Assembly: GCA_016865035.1 (NCBI GenBank)
Contig: CP018227.1
Span: 2,943,501 to 3,007,500, forward strand
Reading direction: 5' to 3'
Origin: Kordiimonadales bacterium IMCC3096
GTDB lineage: Bacteria > Pseudomonadota > Alphaproteobacteria > Minwuiales > Minwuiaceae
Length of the DNA stretch: 64,000 bases
Shown here: one piece after another, positions 17,780 to 26,578 of the stretch
Numbering within the stretch: position 1 is the first letter of the stretch
Layout of the letters: every line of letters begins with the position of its first letter
Notes under the pieces: generated by a model
Seen by the model: only the letters and a program-made list of their open reading frames with translations
The model's database searches: none
Told to the model about the DNA's origin: nothing
Position numbers and translations under genes: made by a program

Positions 17780-18235
17780 ATGAGCACGGCAACGGGGACC
17801 ATCACCGAGAAGGGCAAGACCTGGTATCTGGAGGATATCGAGATCGGGATGGTCGGCAGCTATACCGCCGAGGTGACGGAGGACCTGATCCAGGCCTTCG
17901 CCGATGCCTCGGGCGACGACAATCCGCTTCACCTGGACGAGGACTTCGCGAAGACCACCATGTTCAAGGGCCGCATCGCCCATGGCATGCTTTCGGCGAG
18001 CTTCCTGTCCACCATCTTCGGGACGATCTTTCCCGGTCCGGGCGGCATCTACATGTCGCAGAACCTGAAGTTCACGGCCCCTGTGCGCATCGGCGACGTG
18101 GTTACCGCGACGGCGGAGGTCGACGAGGTGCTGGCCGAGAAGGGCCGGGTGCACTTCAAGTGTGTCTGCATGGCAGGCGACCGCAAGGTCATCGTCGGCG
18201 ACGCCTGGATCATGCCGGCGCGTCGGGGCAAGTGA
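17780..18235 (+). CDS. MaoC-family enoyl-CoA hydratase (PhaJ-like)
   Basis: A 151-residue hotdog-fold hydratase. ATG 17780 is chosen because GGAGGA lies 9 nt upstream. The catalytic signature is plain: DASGDDNPLHLDEDFAKTTMFKGRIAHGML, in which the Asp and the His of NPLH form the hydratase dyad of (R)-specific enoyl-CoA hydratases. Such enzymes channel trans-2-enoyl-CoA to (R)-3-hydroxyacyl-CoA for PHA synthesis or act on other enoyl-thioesters. The stop overlaps the ribF start by four bases (GTGA), so the pair is translationally coupled. No PHA synthase gene is in view. Confidence 0.88.
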   Translation: MSTATGTITEKGKTWYLEDIEIGMVGSYTAEVTEDLIQAFADASGDDNPLHLDEDFAKTTMFKGRIAHGMLSASFLSTIFGTIFPGPGGIYMSQNLKFTAPVRIGDVVTATAEVDEVLAEKGRVHFKCVCMAGDRKVIVGDAWIMPARRGK

Positions 18236-19182
18236 GCGGCGACTTGCGTATCGCCCGACTGAGCGGCGTTGCACCGGCCGGGTGCCGGGGTGCCGCTGTG
18301 GCGATCGGCAACTTCGATGGTGTTCACCGTGGCCACCGGGTGCTCATTTCCCGGGCGCAGCAGATTGCCGCGACCCTGGGGTGTCCGGCGGGCGTCCTGA
18401 CGTTCGAGCCGCATCCCCGCGAATATTTCGCCGCCAGGGCACCGGCCTTCCGGCTGACCAATTTCCGCGCCAAGGCCATGAGCCTGTGCGACGCGGGTGT
18501 CGAGGTCATGGCCGTGGCTCCCTTCGGTCGGGCGATGGCGGAGATGAGTGCCGGTGACTTCATCGACGAGGTTCTGGTGCGGCGGCTCGGCGTGGCCCAT
18601 GTCGTTGTCGGCTATGACTTCGCCTTCGGCCACAAGCGGGCAGGCAATGTCGCGCTGTTGCAGGCCATGGGGCAGGAGCGCGGCTTCGGCGTGACCGTCG
18701 TGGAGCCGGTGCGCGAGGGAGAGGAAGTCTTCTCCTCGACCCGCATCCGCGATGCCCTCTGGCAGGGTGCGCCGCGCCGGGCTTCGGCGCTGCTGGGGCA
18801 TGACTGGGAAGTGCATGGCCGCATCATCAAGGGCGATCAGCGGGGCCGGACAATCGGATTCCCCACCGCCAATGTGGCCCTGGGCGGCTATATCGAGCCG
18901 CAGTTCGGTGTCTATGCCGTACGCATCGGTTGGGAGGAAGACGGACAGACCGTCTGGCATGGCGGTGTCGCCAACCTCGGGCGGCGTCCGACCTTCGACA
19001 AGTCCGATGTCCTGCTGGAGGTGCATGTGCTCGACTATGCCGGTGACCTCTATGGTCGTCATGCCCGGGTGCGGTTCCTGGATTTCATCAGGCCGGAACA
19101 GAAGTTCGACGGCCTGGACGCCCTGAAGGCACAGATCGCAGCGGATGCGGACAGCGCCAGAAAGATCCTGGCGTCATCCTGA
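18232..19182 (+). CDS. ribF: Bifunctional riboflavin kinase/FAD synthetase
   Basis: A 316-residue RibF that makes FMN and FAD from riboflavin. The N-terminal adenylyltransferase domain shows AIGNFDGVHRGH near residue 22 and TFEPHPREYF; the FSSTRIRDAL segment is the ISSTxIR-like signature. The C-terminal kinase domain shows GRTIGFPTANV and FGVYAVRI. The GTG at 18232 overlaps the MaoC gene stop, giving a start just before the conserved N-terminus; no ATG fits better. Many flavoproteins (SoxA/SoxB, acyl-CoA dehydrogenases, UbiH-like) are encoded nearby, but no functional link beyond cofactor supply is implied. Confidence 0.96.
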   Translation: MSGDLRIARLSGVAPAGCRGAAVAIGNFDGVHRGHRVLISRAQQIAATLGCPAGVLTFEPHPREYFAARAPAFRLTNFRAKAMSLCDAGVEVMAVAPFGRAMAEMSAGDFIDEVLVRRLGVAHVVVGYDFAFGHKRAGNVALLQAMGQERGFGVTVVEPVREGEEVFSSTRIRDALWQGAPRRASALLGHDWEVHGRIIKGDQRGRTIGFPTANVALGGYIEPQFGVYAVRIGWEEDGQTVWHGGVANLGRRPTFDKSDVLLEVHVLDYAGDLYGRHARVRFLDFIRPEQKFDGLDALKAQIAADADSARKILASS

Positions 19183-19188
19183 CGGCTG

Positions 19189-19524
19189 TCAGCCGCCGCG
19201 TATCGCCCGCTCCACCATCCACAGCGCCAGGGCCTCGCCTGTAACGGTGTCGTCAAAGGCCAGGCCGGTGCCACTGGTCCTGTGACTGACGATGCGCGCT
19301 TCCAGTGGTGTGTCGAATCCCGTTACCAGAACCGTGCAGGTTCCGCCTTCCGTGGATGCCACGACAGGACTGGCCAGCAAGCCACCGGCGGAGACGTTGA
19401 TCGCCGTATGTTCCACCGGGCTGCCGTCAGCGAGCATGATCGTCACCGGCAGACCGACCCAGGTGCGTGCGAACCGTCTGCGTTCCCCGCCCGGTGGCGG
19501 GGCGGCTTCCTTGAGTTCTGTCAT
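19189..19524 (-). CDS. PilZ-domain protein
   Basis: A 111-residue single-domain PilZ protein, a family that binds cyclic di-GMP. The RxxxR motif is seen as RRRFARTWVGLPV near residues 15-27, and the second motif (D/N)xSxxG as NVSAGGL near 43-49. The sequence ends shortly after the beta-barrel with a helix LALWMVERAI. Single-domain PilZ proteins act as c-di-GMP adaptors for motility, polysaccharide or transcription. It converges with ribF with only 6 nt between the stop codons. No partner is visible nearby. Confidence 0.8.
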   Translation of the reverse strand: MTELKEAAPPPGGERRRFARTWVGLPVTIMLADGSPVEHTAINVSAGGLLASPVVASTEGGTCTVLVTGFDTPLEARIVSHRTSGTGLAFDDTVTGEALALWMVERAIRGG

Positions 19525-19598
19525 GAAGCGATCATAGGTCTGCGCGAGGTATCATGTCACCGCCGCCGTGCCCGGGGGGCGCAGGTGCCTGCGGAAAT

Positions 19599-20600
19599 TC
19601 AGACGAAGGCTGCGGCCTGCAGGCGTTCCATCTGCGGGCTGCGCCCGTACATCTCGCGATAGCACTTGGAGAAGTGCGAGGCCGAGACGAAGCCGCAGGC
19701 AATGGCGACATCGACGATGGGCATGTTGGACTGCAGCAGCAGATGCCGCGCACGATCGATCCGGATCTCCAGATAGTACCGCGCGGGGGAGCGACCCAGG
19801 TGGCGGCGGAACAGCCGCTCGACCTGGCGGCGTGACAGGCCGACGTAGTCCGACAGTTCGGCGAGTGACAGCGGCTCGGCAACATTGGCTTCCATCAGTT
19901 CGATGATCAGCAGCAGCTTGGCGTGATGCAGGCCAAGGCGTGCCTGCAACGGCAGGCGCTGCCGGTCCCGCGGATTACGGATGCGATCGATCATGCACAG
20001 TTCGCAGACCTGCGTGACCACCTGCTGACCGAAATGTCCCTCGATCACGTGCAGCATCATGTCCAGCGCCGCGGTTCCGCCGGCACAGGTATAGATGCCG
20101 TGGTCGATCTCGCACAGGTCGGCATGCACTTCCGCCGTCGGGTATTTCTCGGCGAAGGCCGGCAGGGTTTCCCAGTGGATGGAGCAACGCCGCCCGTCCA
20201 GAAGCCCGGCATGGGCCAGCAGCCATGCGCCCGTGCACAGGCCGCCGATCCCGGTGCCGTGGCGATGCATGGCCCGGATCCAGCCGTCGAACTGCGGGTT
20301 GCGGAAGGATTCCACCTGCAGGCCGGAACTGATCAGGATCAGCTCCGGCTTGATGTCGTCCAGGGAGCGCTGGCGAACCTGATCAAGGGACATGTCGACG
20401 CCGACGCTCAGACCGTTGGATGCAGTGACCGGCTGCCCGTCGGTGGAGGCAATGATCCATTCATAGGCCTGACGCCCGAGGGTGCGATTGGCCAGACGCA
20501 GGGGTTCGACCGCAGAGGAAAAGGCGATCATGGAGAATTGCGGCACAAGGAAGAACAGGACGCGATGCGTCCTCTGCACCTCGAAACCCTGGTCAGCCAT
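19599..20600 (-). CDS. GlxA-family transcriptional regulator (DJ-1/PfpI + AraC), likely sarcosine/betaine-responsive
   Basis: A 333-residue regulator with an N-terminal DJ-1/PfpI-like amidotransferase-type domain (residues about 10-185, including GIGGLCTGAWLLAHAG at the nucleophile-elbow position) and a C-terminal AraC HTH pair (SLAELSDYVGLSRRQVERLFRRHLGRSP; VDVAIACGFVSASHFSKCYREMYGRSP). This architecture is shared by GbdR, SouR and CdhR, which sense glycine betaine, dimethylglycine, sarcosine or carnitine. The divergent soxBDAG operon supports a sarcosine-related ligand. The start at 20600 has GGAGA about 6 nt upstream; a second ATG at 20606 is also possible. Several repeated TGTCGC elements in the shared intergenic region are candidate binding sites. 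Confidence 0.9.
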   Translation of the reverse strand: MADQGFEVQRTHRVLFFLVPQFSMIAFSSAVEPLRLANRTLGRQAYEWIIASTDGQPVTASNGLSVGVDMSLDQVRQRSLDDIKPELILISSGLQVESFRNPQFDGWIRAMHRHGTGIGGLCTGAWLLAHAGLLDGRRCSIHWETLPAFAEKYPTAEVHADLCEIDHGIYTCAGGTAALDMMLHVIEGHFGQQVVTQVCELCMIDRIRNPRDRQRLPLQARLGLHHAKLLLIIELMEANVAEPLSLAELSDYVGLSRRQVERLFRRHLGRSPARYYLEIRIDRARHLLLQSNMPIVDVAIACGFVSASHFSKCYREMYGRSPQMERLQAAAFV

Positions 20601-20943
20601 GGTCATTCTCCGATCAGGAACCCGGCAGCCCCCCTGCCGGATCAGGACGCGTTCAATGCACGCCAGAAGTCACAAAGATTACAGCGGCACAAACTTGCAG
20701 GATCGTCAATCCATGGAGTGCATGAAATGATCTGTTTGCGACGCGAAATCTGTCGCAAAGCCAGTCATCATCATGTGTTTGACTCTTGTGCCGTGTCGCG
20801 CTTGATACACGCTGTGTCGCGGCGGGCTGATCCCCGTTTCGGCGCCGCTGTCATCACAACTGCGATGGCACTCCGGCCTCTTCCCTGTCGCGCGCGGATC
20901 GGGACGGGTCGGCGCAACCCGGTTGAAGGGGGATGCTCGGGAC
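20601..20943. promoter_or_regulatory. Divergent control region of the sarcosine oxidase operon
   Basis: No coding potential was seen in this 343-nt region. It holds a perfect 8-bp inverted repeat TTTGCGAC-N9-GTCGCAAA (20735-20759). TGTCGC occurs four times on the plus strand, at 20751, 20794, 20815 and 20886; the copies at 20794 and 20815 are 21 bp apart and the first two 43 bp apart, so three lie on about the same face of the helix. AraC-type activators commonly bind direct repeats with this spacing. These are inferred operators for the GlxA-type regulator. Confidence 0.55.
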
Positions 20944-22194
20944 ATGAAACGATACTCGGCACTTGAACTGATCCGGCAGGGCCTGGGGGGTCACCGGGGC
21001 TGGGATCGCGTCTGGCGCAAGCCGGAACCGAAGCCGAGCTATGATGCCGTGATCATCGGCGGCGGCGGTCATGGGCTGGCAACGGCCTATTACCTGGCCA
21101 AGCTGCACGGCATGACCAACATCGCGGTGGTCGAGAAGGGCTGGATCGGTGGCGGCAACTCCGGTCGTAACACCACGATCATCCGTTCCAACTACCTCTT
21201 CGACGAGAGTGCCGCGATCTACAACCACGCCCTGAACCTCTGGAATGGACTGGGGCAGGAACTGAACTTCAACATCATGATGAGCCATCGCGGCGTGCTG
21301 AACCTTGCCCATGACGAGGGCGAGATGCGGCAGTTGAAGCGGCGCGTGGAGGCGAACCGTCTCAACGGTGTCGATTCCGAATGGCTCGACGCGAAGGAAG
21401 TCAAGAACTTCTGCCCCTCGATCAACATCTCCGGCGATATCCGCTATCCGGTGCTGGGCGGTACGCTGCAGCGGTCCGGTGGCGTGAACCGCCACGACGG
21501 CGTTGTATGGGGCTATGCCCGCGCCGCCGATGCGCTGGGCGTCGATATCCTGCAGCAGACCGAGGTCACGGGGATCCTGACGGAAGCCGGGGAGGTCACG
21601 GGTATCGAGACCACCCGCGGCACGATCCGCACGCCGAAGGTGGCCTCCGTCACGGCCGGGCATACCTCGGTGATGGCGAGCATGCTGGATATCCGTCTGC
21701 CGGTGGAGAGCCACCCGCTGCAGGCGCTGGTTTCGGAACCGATCAAACCGATCCTGAACTGTGTCGTCATGTCCAATGCGGTGCATGTCTATTGCAGCCA
21801 GTCGGACAAGGGGGAACTGGTCATCGGTGCCGGTATCGATGCGCAGCTTTCCTATACCCAGCGCGGCAACCTGGACATCATCGAGCATCAGATGGCGTCG
21901 CTGATGGAGCTGTTTCCCATCTTCTCGCGCCTGAGGATGATGCGCCAGTGGGGCGGCATCGTCGATGTCTGCCCGGACGCCAGCCCCATCATCTCCAAGA
22001 CCCCGGTGAAGGGCTTCTACGTCAACGGCGGCTGGGGTACCGGCGGCTGGAAGGCGACACCGGGATCGGGCCATGTCTTCGCCGACCTGATCGCGAAGGA
22101 CGAGCCCAACCGCATCGCGGCCCCCTTCGCGATCGACCGTTTCACGACAGGCGCACTGGTGGCGGAGCATGGTGCCGCCGCGGTGGCGCACTGA
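20944..22194 (+). CDS. soxB: Sarcosine oxidase, beta subunit
   Basis: A 416-residue flavoprotein subunit of heterotetrameric sarcosine oxidase, which demethylates sarcosine to glycine with transfer of the methyl group to tetrahydrofolate and formation of H2O2. The N-terminus has the family segment [13 protein letters not shown], then the FAD-binding [18 protein letters not shown]. The [17 protein letters not shown] segment contains His184, the expected site of covalent FMN attachment. ATG 20944 follows an AAGGGGG stretch. It heads the B-D-A-G operon and is divergent from a GlxA-type regulator. Confidence 0.96.
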   Translation: MKRYSALELIRQGLGGHRGWDRVWRKPEPKPSYDAVIIGGGGHGLATAYYLAKLHGMTNIAVVEKGWIGGGNSGRNTTIIRSNYLFDESAAIYNHALNLWNGLGQELNFNIMMSHRGVLNLAHDEGEMRQLKRRVEANRLNGVDSEWLDAKEVKNFCPSINISGDIRYPVLGGTLQRSGGVNRHDGVVWGYARAADALGVDILQQTEVTGILTEAGEVTGIETTRGTIRTPKVASVTAGHTSVMASMLDIRLPVESHPLQALVSEPIKPILNCVVMSNAVHVYCSQSDKGELVIGAGIDAQLSYTQRGNLDIIEHQMASLMELFPIFSRLRMMRQWGGIVDVCPDASPIISKTPVKGFYVNGGWGTGGWKATPGSGHVFADLIAKDEPNRIAAPFAIDRFTTGALVAEHGAAAVAH

Positions 22195-22216
22195 TGCCAA
22201 GGCAGGAGCAGCACTG

Positions 22217-22588
22217 ATGTTCGTCATCGATTGCCCCAATTGCGGTGCCCGCGACCAGTCGGAGTTCACCTATGCCGGTGAGGCCCATATCGCCCGTCCG
22301 ACGGACTCCGAGAACATGACGGACGCGGAATGGGCGGAGTTCGTGTTCATGCGCACCAATACCAAGGGCCTGTTCGCGGAGCGCTGGTGGCATGCCACGG
22401 GCTGCCGCAAGTTCTTCAACATGCTGCGCAACACGGCGACGGACGAGATTCATGCCGTCTACCGCATCGGCGAGAAGCCGCCGAAGGTGACCGCCGACCT
22501 GCCCGCCACACCGGCAGGCGAAGCCTCCATCGGTTCCGGCAATGATGCGGTGAAGATCATGACCCGCGATGAGGAGGCCGCATCGTGA
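22217..22588 (+). CDS. soxD: Sarcosine oxidase, delta subunit
   Basis: A 123-residue zinc-binding small subunit of heterotetrameric sarcosine oxidase. The N-terminal CPNCGARD knuckle (Cys6, Cys9) and WWHATGCRKFF (His59, Cys63) supply the zinc ligands. Characteristic blocks EFTYAGEAHIARP and RTNTKGLFAERWWHATGC match the family. The start at 22217 has AGGAG upstream and places the knuckle at the N-terminus; the longer frame from 22169 overlaps soxB. The C-terminal 30 residues beyond the family core are low-complexity. The stop overlaps the soxA start by four bases. Confidence 0.95.
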   Translation: MFVIDCPNCGARDQSEFTYAGEAHIARPTDSENMTDAEWAEFVFMRTNTKGLFAERWWHATGCRKFFNMLRNTATDEIHAVYRIGEKPPKVTADLPATPAGEASIGSGNDAVKIMTRDEEAAS

Positions 22589-25500
22589 GCCAGCCATACA
22601 GGATTCCCGGACGGGGGCTGATCAATCGGGACCGTTCGGTCAGCTTCACCTTCGACGGGCGCGAGATTCCGGGCTACGAGGGCGATACGATCGCCTCGGC
22701 CCTGCTGGCCAACGGCGAGATCATGGTCGGCCGCAGTTTCAAGTATCACAGGCCGCGTGGCATCGTCGGCGCAGGCGGCGACGACCCGGCAGCCATGGTG
22801 CAGATCGGTTCCGACCCGGCCTCCACCGATCCCAACGTCATGGTGACGACGCGGGAGATCCATGCAGGGCTGGAGGCCCGGTCGCAGAACTGCTGGCCCA
22901 GCCTGAAGCATGACGTCGGTGTGCTGAACGATGTCTTCATGCGCTTCTTCCCTGCCGGGTTCTACTACAAGACCTTCATGGGGTCGGACCGGTTCCGCTG
23001 GCTGAACTGGATGACGTTCGAGCCGTTCATCCGCCGCGCCGCCGGCCTGGGCAAGTCACCGACGAAGCCGGATCCGGACAGTTACGAGTCCGTCAACCGC
23101 CACTGCGATGTGCTGGTGATCGGTGCGGGGCCTGCCGGCCTTGCGGCTGCCGCGAACGCGGCCCGGTCCGGGGCGCGCGTGATCCTGGTGGAGGAGACCG
23201 ACCGTCTGGGTGGCAGCCTGAATGCCACCGACCCGGATGGCACCACCATCGGCGGCAAGGCACCGGCAGACTGGATTGCGGACCAGACCGCGAAACTGGC
23301 CGAGCATCCTGAGGTCACGGTGCTGACCCAGACCACCGCTTTCGGCTATTACGCGATGAACTTCGTCGGGCTGATCGAGCGGGTGAAGGATCATCTGCCG
23401 GAGCATCGGCGCGACCGTCGGCAGCCACGCCAGCGGGTCTGGCGGGTCCGGGCGAAGCAGGTCGTGCTGGCCACGGGCGCCATTGAGCGTCCACTGGTGT
23501 TCAACGAGAACGACCGGCCCGGAATCATGCTGGCCGGGGCCGTGCGGACATTCCTGAACCGTTACGGGGTGCTGGCAGGCAAGCGGGTCCTGATCTTCAC
23601 CAACAACGACAGTGCCTGGCAGACGGCGTTCGACATCCGCGCTGCCGGGGGCGAGGTCGCCGGGATCGTGGATCTGCGCCGGGAACTGAACGAGGCCATG
23701 GCGCTGCGGGCGCTGAAGGCGGGTATTGCCGTCTACCCGCGTACCGCCATTGTCGGCACCCATGGCCGACACCGCATCGACAGTGCCTTCGTTTCCAGTC
23801 TGGATGACAACGGCAATGTGCGTGGCTCCCGCAGCCGTATCGAGTGTGACCTGATCGCGGTCTCGGGTGGCTGGAACCCGAATGTTGCGCTGTTCGCCCA
23901 GTCTCGCGGCAAGCTGAAGTGGGATGAGGAACTGGCCAGTTTCCGTCCCGGGCTTTCGTGGCAGCAGGAACGCTCCGCCGGTGCCTGCAACGGCACCCTG
24001 GAACTGCAGGAAGTGCTCGCGGAGGGCTCGAAGGCCGGGCTGGAGGCGGCGCGGGCAGCCGATTTCACGGTGCGTGCGATCAGGCAGCCCGAGGTCAGGA
24101 CCGATGCTGTCGAGACCCTGAACCTGGTTCCGGTGTGGCAGGTGCCCTCCGGGCTGCCGCGGGAGAAGACCAAGGCCTTCGTCGATCTGCAGGATGACGT
24201 GAAGGCGTCGGACCTGCAGCTGGCGACAGAGGAAGGCTATGACTCGGTCGAGCACACCAAGCGCTACACCACCCAGGGCATGGGTACCGACCAGGGCAAG
24301 ATCTCCAACGTCAATGCCTTCGGCATCATGGCGGAGGCACGTGGCATCACCGTACCGGAAGTGGGCACGACGACGTTCCGCCAGCCCTACCGTCCCGTGA
24401 CCATCGGTGCGCTGGGCGGCCAGCACGTGGGCGCGCATTTCATGCCGCGCCGGGGCACGCCGATGCATGCCTGGCATCTGGAGCAGAAGGCCATCTTCGA
24501 ACCCGTCGGTGACTGGCTTCGCGCCCGGGCCTATCCGAAACCGGGCGAGAGCTTTCACGACGCGGTCCAGCGGGAGGCGAAGGCGGCGCGTACCACCGCC
24601 GGAATCCTGGACGCGACGACGCTGGGCAAGATCGACATTCGCGGCAAGGATGCGCGCACGTTCCTGAACCGGGTCTATACCAATGCCTGGTCCAAGCTGG
24701 CGCCGGGCCGGTGCCGCTATGGCCTGATGCTCGGGGAAGACGGGATGGTCAGTGACGACGGTGTCACGGCCTGCATCGCCGATGACCATTTCCACATGAC
24801 CACCACCACCGGCGGCGCGGCGAGCGTGCTGCAGAAGCTGGAAGATTATCTGCAGACCGAATGGCCGGACCTGGACGTCTGGCTGACCACGGTGACGGAG
24901 CAATGGGCCGTTGCTGCGGTCTGCGGTCCGAAGGCGGAGGAGATCGTTGCATCCGTGGTCGAAGGGATCGACCTGGATCCGGAGGAATTTCCCTTCATGA
25001 CCTGGCAGGACGGCACCGTCGGTGGCATTCCGGTGCGGGTGTTCCGCGTGTCCTTCACGGGCGAGACATCCTACGAGATCAACATCCCGGCCACCTATGG
25101 GCGCTGGCTTTGGGAGGAACTGATCGCGGCAGGCAAGCCACACGGCCTGACGCCTTATGGCACCGAAGCGATGCATCTGCTGCGGGCGGAGAAGGGTTTC
25201 ATCATCGTCGGACAGGAAACGGACGGAACCGTGACGCCCGGCGATCTGCGCATGGACTGGGCCGTCGCGAAGAAGAAGGGCGACTTCATCGGCAAGCGGT
25301 CCCTGTCGCGCAGCGACACCGTGCGCGATGACCGCAAGCAACTGGTCGGACTGCTGACCGTCGATGGCGACCATGTTCCGATGGAAGGGGCGCAGATCAT
25401 CGGCACGCCGGAGGAGCCGGCACCGCCGGTTCCGATGCTGGGACACGTGACGTCGGCCTATTTCAGTCCCAACCTCGGCCGTTCCATCGCCATGGCGATG

Positions 25501-25623
25501 GTCAAGCGCGGCGGCCAGCGAATGGGGGAGACGGTCTGGATTGCCCGCCTGGGTGACAAGCCGGTACCCGCGAAGATCGTGCATTACGACTTTCTGGGTG
25601 ACGCCGTGGGAGAGGCCGCATGA
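22585..25623 (+). CDS. soxA: Sarcosine oxidase, alpha subunit
   Basis: The 1012-residue large subunit. The N-terminal part carries the Fer2_4-like fold region (GYEGDTIASALLANG, GRSFKYHRPRGI), then an FAD/NAD-binding domain with VIGAGPAGLAAAANAARSG at about residues 178-196 and VVLATGAIERPLVF. The C-terminal third is an aminomethyltransferase (GcvT-like) domain that binds tetrahydrofolate (GLMLGEDGMVSDDG; FTGETSYEINIPA; LLRAEKGFIIVGQETDGTVTP). GTG 22585 overlaps the soxD stop and the TGA overlaps the soxG ATG, so the operon is tightly coupled. Length and domain order match the family. Confidence 0.96.
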   Translation: MSQPYRIPGRGLINRDRSVSFTFDGREIPGYEGDTIASALLANGEIMVGRSFKYHRPRGIVGAGGDDPAAMVQIGSDPASTDPNVMVTTREIHAGLEARSQNCWPSLKHDVGVLNDVFMRFFPAGFYYKTFMGSDRFRWLNWMTFEPFIRRAAGLGKSPTKPDPDSYESVNRHCDVLVIGAGPAGLAAAANAARSGARVILVEETDRLGGSLNATDPDGTTIGGKAPADWIADQTAKLAEHPEVTVLTQTTAFGYYAMNFVGLIERVKDHLPEHRRDRRQPRQRVWRVRAKQVVLATGAIERPLVFNENDRPGIMLAGAVRTFLNRYGVLAGKRVLIFTNNDSAWQTAFDIRAAGGEVAGIVDLRRELNEAMALRALKAGIAVYPRTAIVGTHGRHRIDSAFVSSLDDNGNVRGSRSRIECDLIAVSGGWNPNVALFAQSRGKLKWDEELASFRPGLSWQQERSAGACNGTLELQEVLAEGSKAGLEAARAADFTVRAIRQPEVRTDAVETLNLVPVWQVPSGLPREKTKAFVDLQDDVKASDLQLATEEGYDSVEHTKRYTTQGMGTDQGKISNVNAFGIMAEARGITVPEVGTTTFRQPYRPVTIGALGGQHVGAHFMPRRGTPMHAWHLEQKAIFEPVGDWLRARAYPKPGESFHDAVQREAKAARTTAGILDATTLGKIDIRGKDARTFLNRVYTNAWSKLAPGRCRYGLMLGEDGMVSDDGVTACIADDHFHMTTTTGGAASVLQKLEDYLQTEWPDLDVWLTTVTEQWAVAAVCGPKAEEIVASVVEGIDLDPEEFPFMTWQDGTVGGIPVRVFRVSFTGETSYEINIPATYGRWLWEELIAAGKPHGLTPYGTEAMHLLRAEKGFIIVGQETDGTVTPGDLRMDWAVAKKKGDFIGKRSLSRSDTVRDDRKQLVGLLTVDGDHVPMEGAQIIGTPEEPAPPVPMLGHVTSAYFSPNLGRSIAMAMVKRGGQRMGETVWIARLGDKPVPAKIVHYDFLGDAVGEAA

Positions 25624-26255
25624 ACGCCACCGTGACTGCCCCCGTTCGCCGTTCTCCGCTGGCGCACCGTTCGGCGATGTCCGCGCCTGATGACCTGCTG
25701 CACCTGAGCGAGCGGGCGTTCGACGCCAAGATCGTGCTGCGCGGATTGCCGGAGGTGCTGGCACCCGCGATCGAGAAGGTCACCGGACTGGCGATGCCGG
25801 AGGCGACCCGCAGTACCGCGAACGATGCGCACCGGCTGCTCTGGCAGTCGCCGGACGAGTTCCTGCTGCTGGGGCCGGTGGACGGTGAACCGGAACTGAT
25901 GACGGCACTGACGGCTGAACTTGATGGCCGGCATGTGCAGATCGTGAATGTCACCGACTACCATACGACCCTTGTTCTCTCCGGCCCGAAGGCGCGGGAG
26001 ACCCTGATGACCCTTTCGACGCTGGACCTGCATCCGCGCGGCTTCACTGTGGATCAGGTTGCGGGCACGACCTTCGGCCATGCGCTGGGCTGGCTGGTGC
26101 AGACCGGGGATGATGCGGCAGAGGGCGGACCGGTCTTCGAGGTGCTGGTACGCTGGTCCCACGCCGATTACCTGTTCTGCGAACTGACCCATGGCGCGCG
26201 CGCCTTCGGCATGCCGGAGGCAAGGCCGGTCAGTGGTGAACTGATGGAAATCTGA
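25620..26255 (+). CDS. soxG: Sarcosine oxidase, gamma subunit
   Basis: The 211-residue gamma subunit, which has a GcvT-like fold without catalytic residues and stabilises the complex. Family elements include the N-terminal RSPLAHRSAMSA, NDAHRLLWQSPDEFLLLGP, VNVTDYHTTLVLSGPKARE and the ending FEVLVRWSHADYLFCEL. The ATG overlaps the soxA stop by four bases. It is the last gene of the operon; a riboswitch-controlled cobalt gene follows. The glyA and purU genes often linked to sox operons are absent from this window. Confidence 0.93.
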   Translation: MNATVTAPVRRSPLAHRSAMSAPDDLLHLSERAFDAKIVLRGLPEVLAPAIEKVTGLAMPEATRSTANDAHRLLWQSPDEFLLLGPVDGEPELMTALTAELDGRHVQIVNVTDYHTTLVLSGPKARETLMTLSTLDLHPRGFTVDQVAGTTFGHALGWLVQTGDDAAEGGPVFEVLVRWSHADYLFCELTHGARAFGMPEARPVSGELMEI

Positions 26256-26301
26256 TACCCGGCCCGGACGACCCTGCAATACCGTTTCGGGGATTGTCCG
26301 G

Positions 26302-26318
26302 TGCAGGCTGATCCTGCA
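26302..26318 (+). terminator. Short hairpin after soxG
   Basis: TGCAGG-CTGAT-CCTGCA is a 6-bp perfect stem-loop 46 nt after the soxG stop and 8 nt before the cobalamin riboswitch. It lacks a T-tract, so it may be a processing or rho-related structure rather than an intrinsic terminator. Confidence 0.3.
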
Positions 26319-26326
26319 TCCTCCGA

Positions 26327-26518
26327 GGTGATGGTTCCGCCAAGCAGACGTGCGGCGGATTGAATGGGAACATGGTGAGGACGACCCCAGAGGGACCGAA
26401 TCCATGGCTGCCCCCGCAACTGTGAGCGGCAAGCGACACCCGATGATCCACTGGCCCCGAAGGGGGCTGGGAAGGGGGGTGAAGCCAAGACCCGCGAGCC
26501 AGGAGACCTGCCATCACC
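26327..26518 (+). promoter_or_regulatory. Cobalamin (AdoCbl) riboswitch aptamer
   Basis: The closing helix P1 is formed by GGTGATGG (26327-26334) and CCATCACC (26511-26518), 8 perfect pairs. Inside lie the conserved TGAATGGGAA-CATGGTGAG segment, GCTGCCCCCGCAACTGTGAG around 26408 and the B12 box AGCCAGGAGACCTGCC (26497-26512). All are hallmarks of the class that represses cobalamin and cobalt genes when adenosylcobalamin is bound. Downstream (26521-26567) are alternating GTGCG/CGCAC elements next to the ribosome binding site of the CbiM-like gene, a plausible expression platform. Confidence 0.95.
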
Positions 26519-26578
26519 GTCCGTGCGTTCAGCGCACGTCAATTGAAAGTCGCACGGTGGGTGCGCGAAGGAGGCTAC

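Noticed and set aside
19183..19195. CGGCT-GTC-AGCCG hairpin between ribF and the PilZ gene
   Set aside because: Only five base pairs and no T-tract; too weak to call a terminator.
23056..25764. 902-codon minus-strand frame opposite soxA
   Set aside because: It mirrors the high-GC soxA codons and has an Arg/His-rich composition without any recognisable domain.
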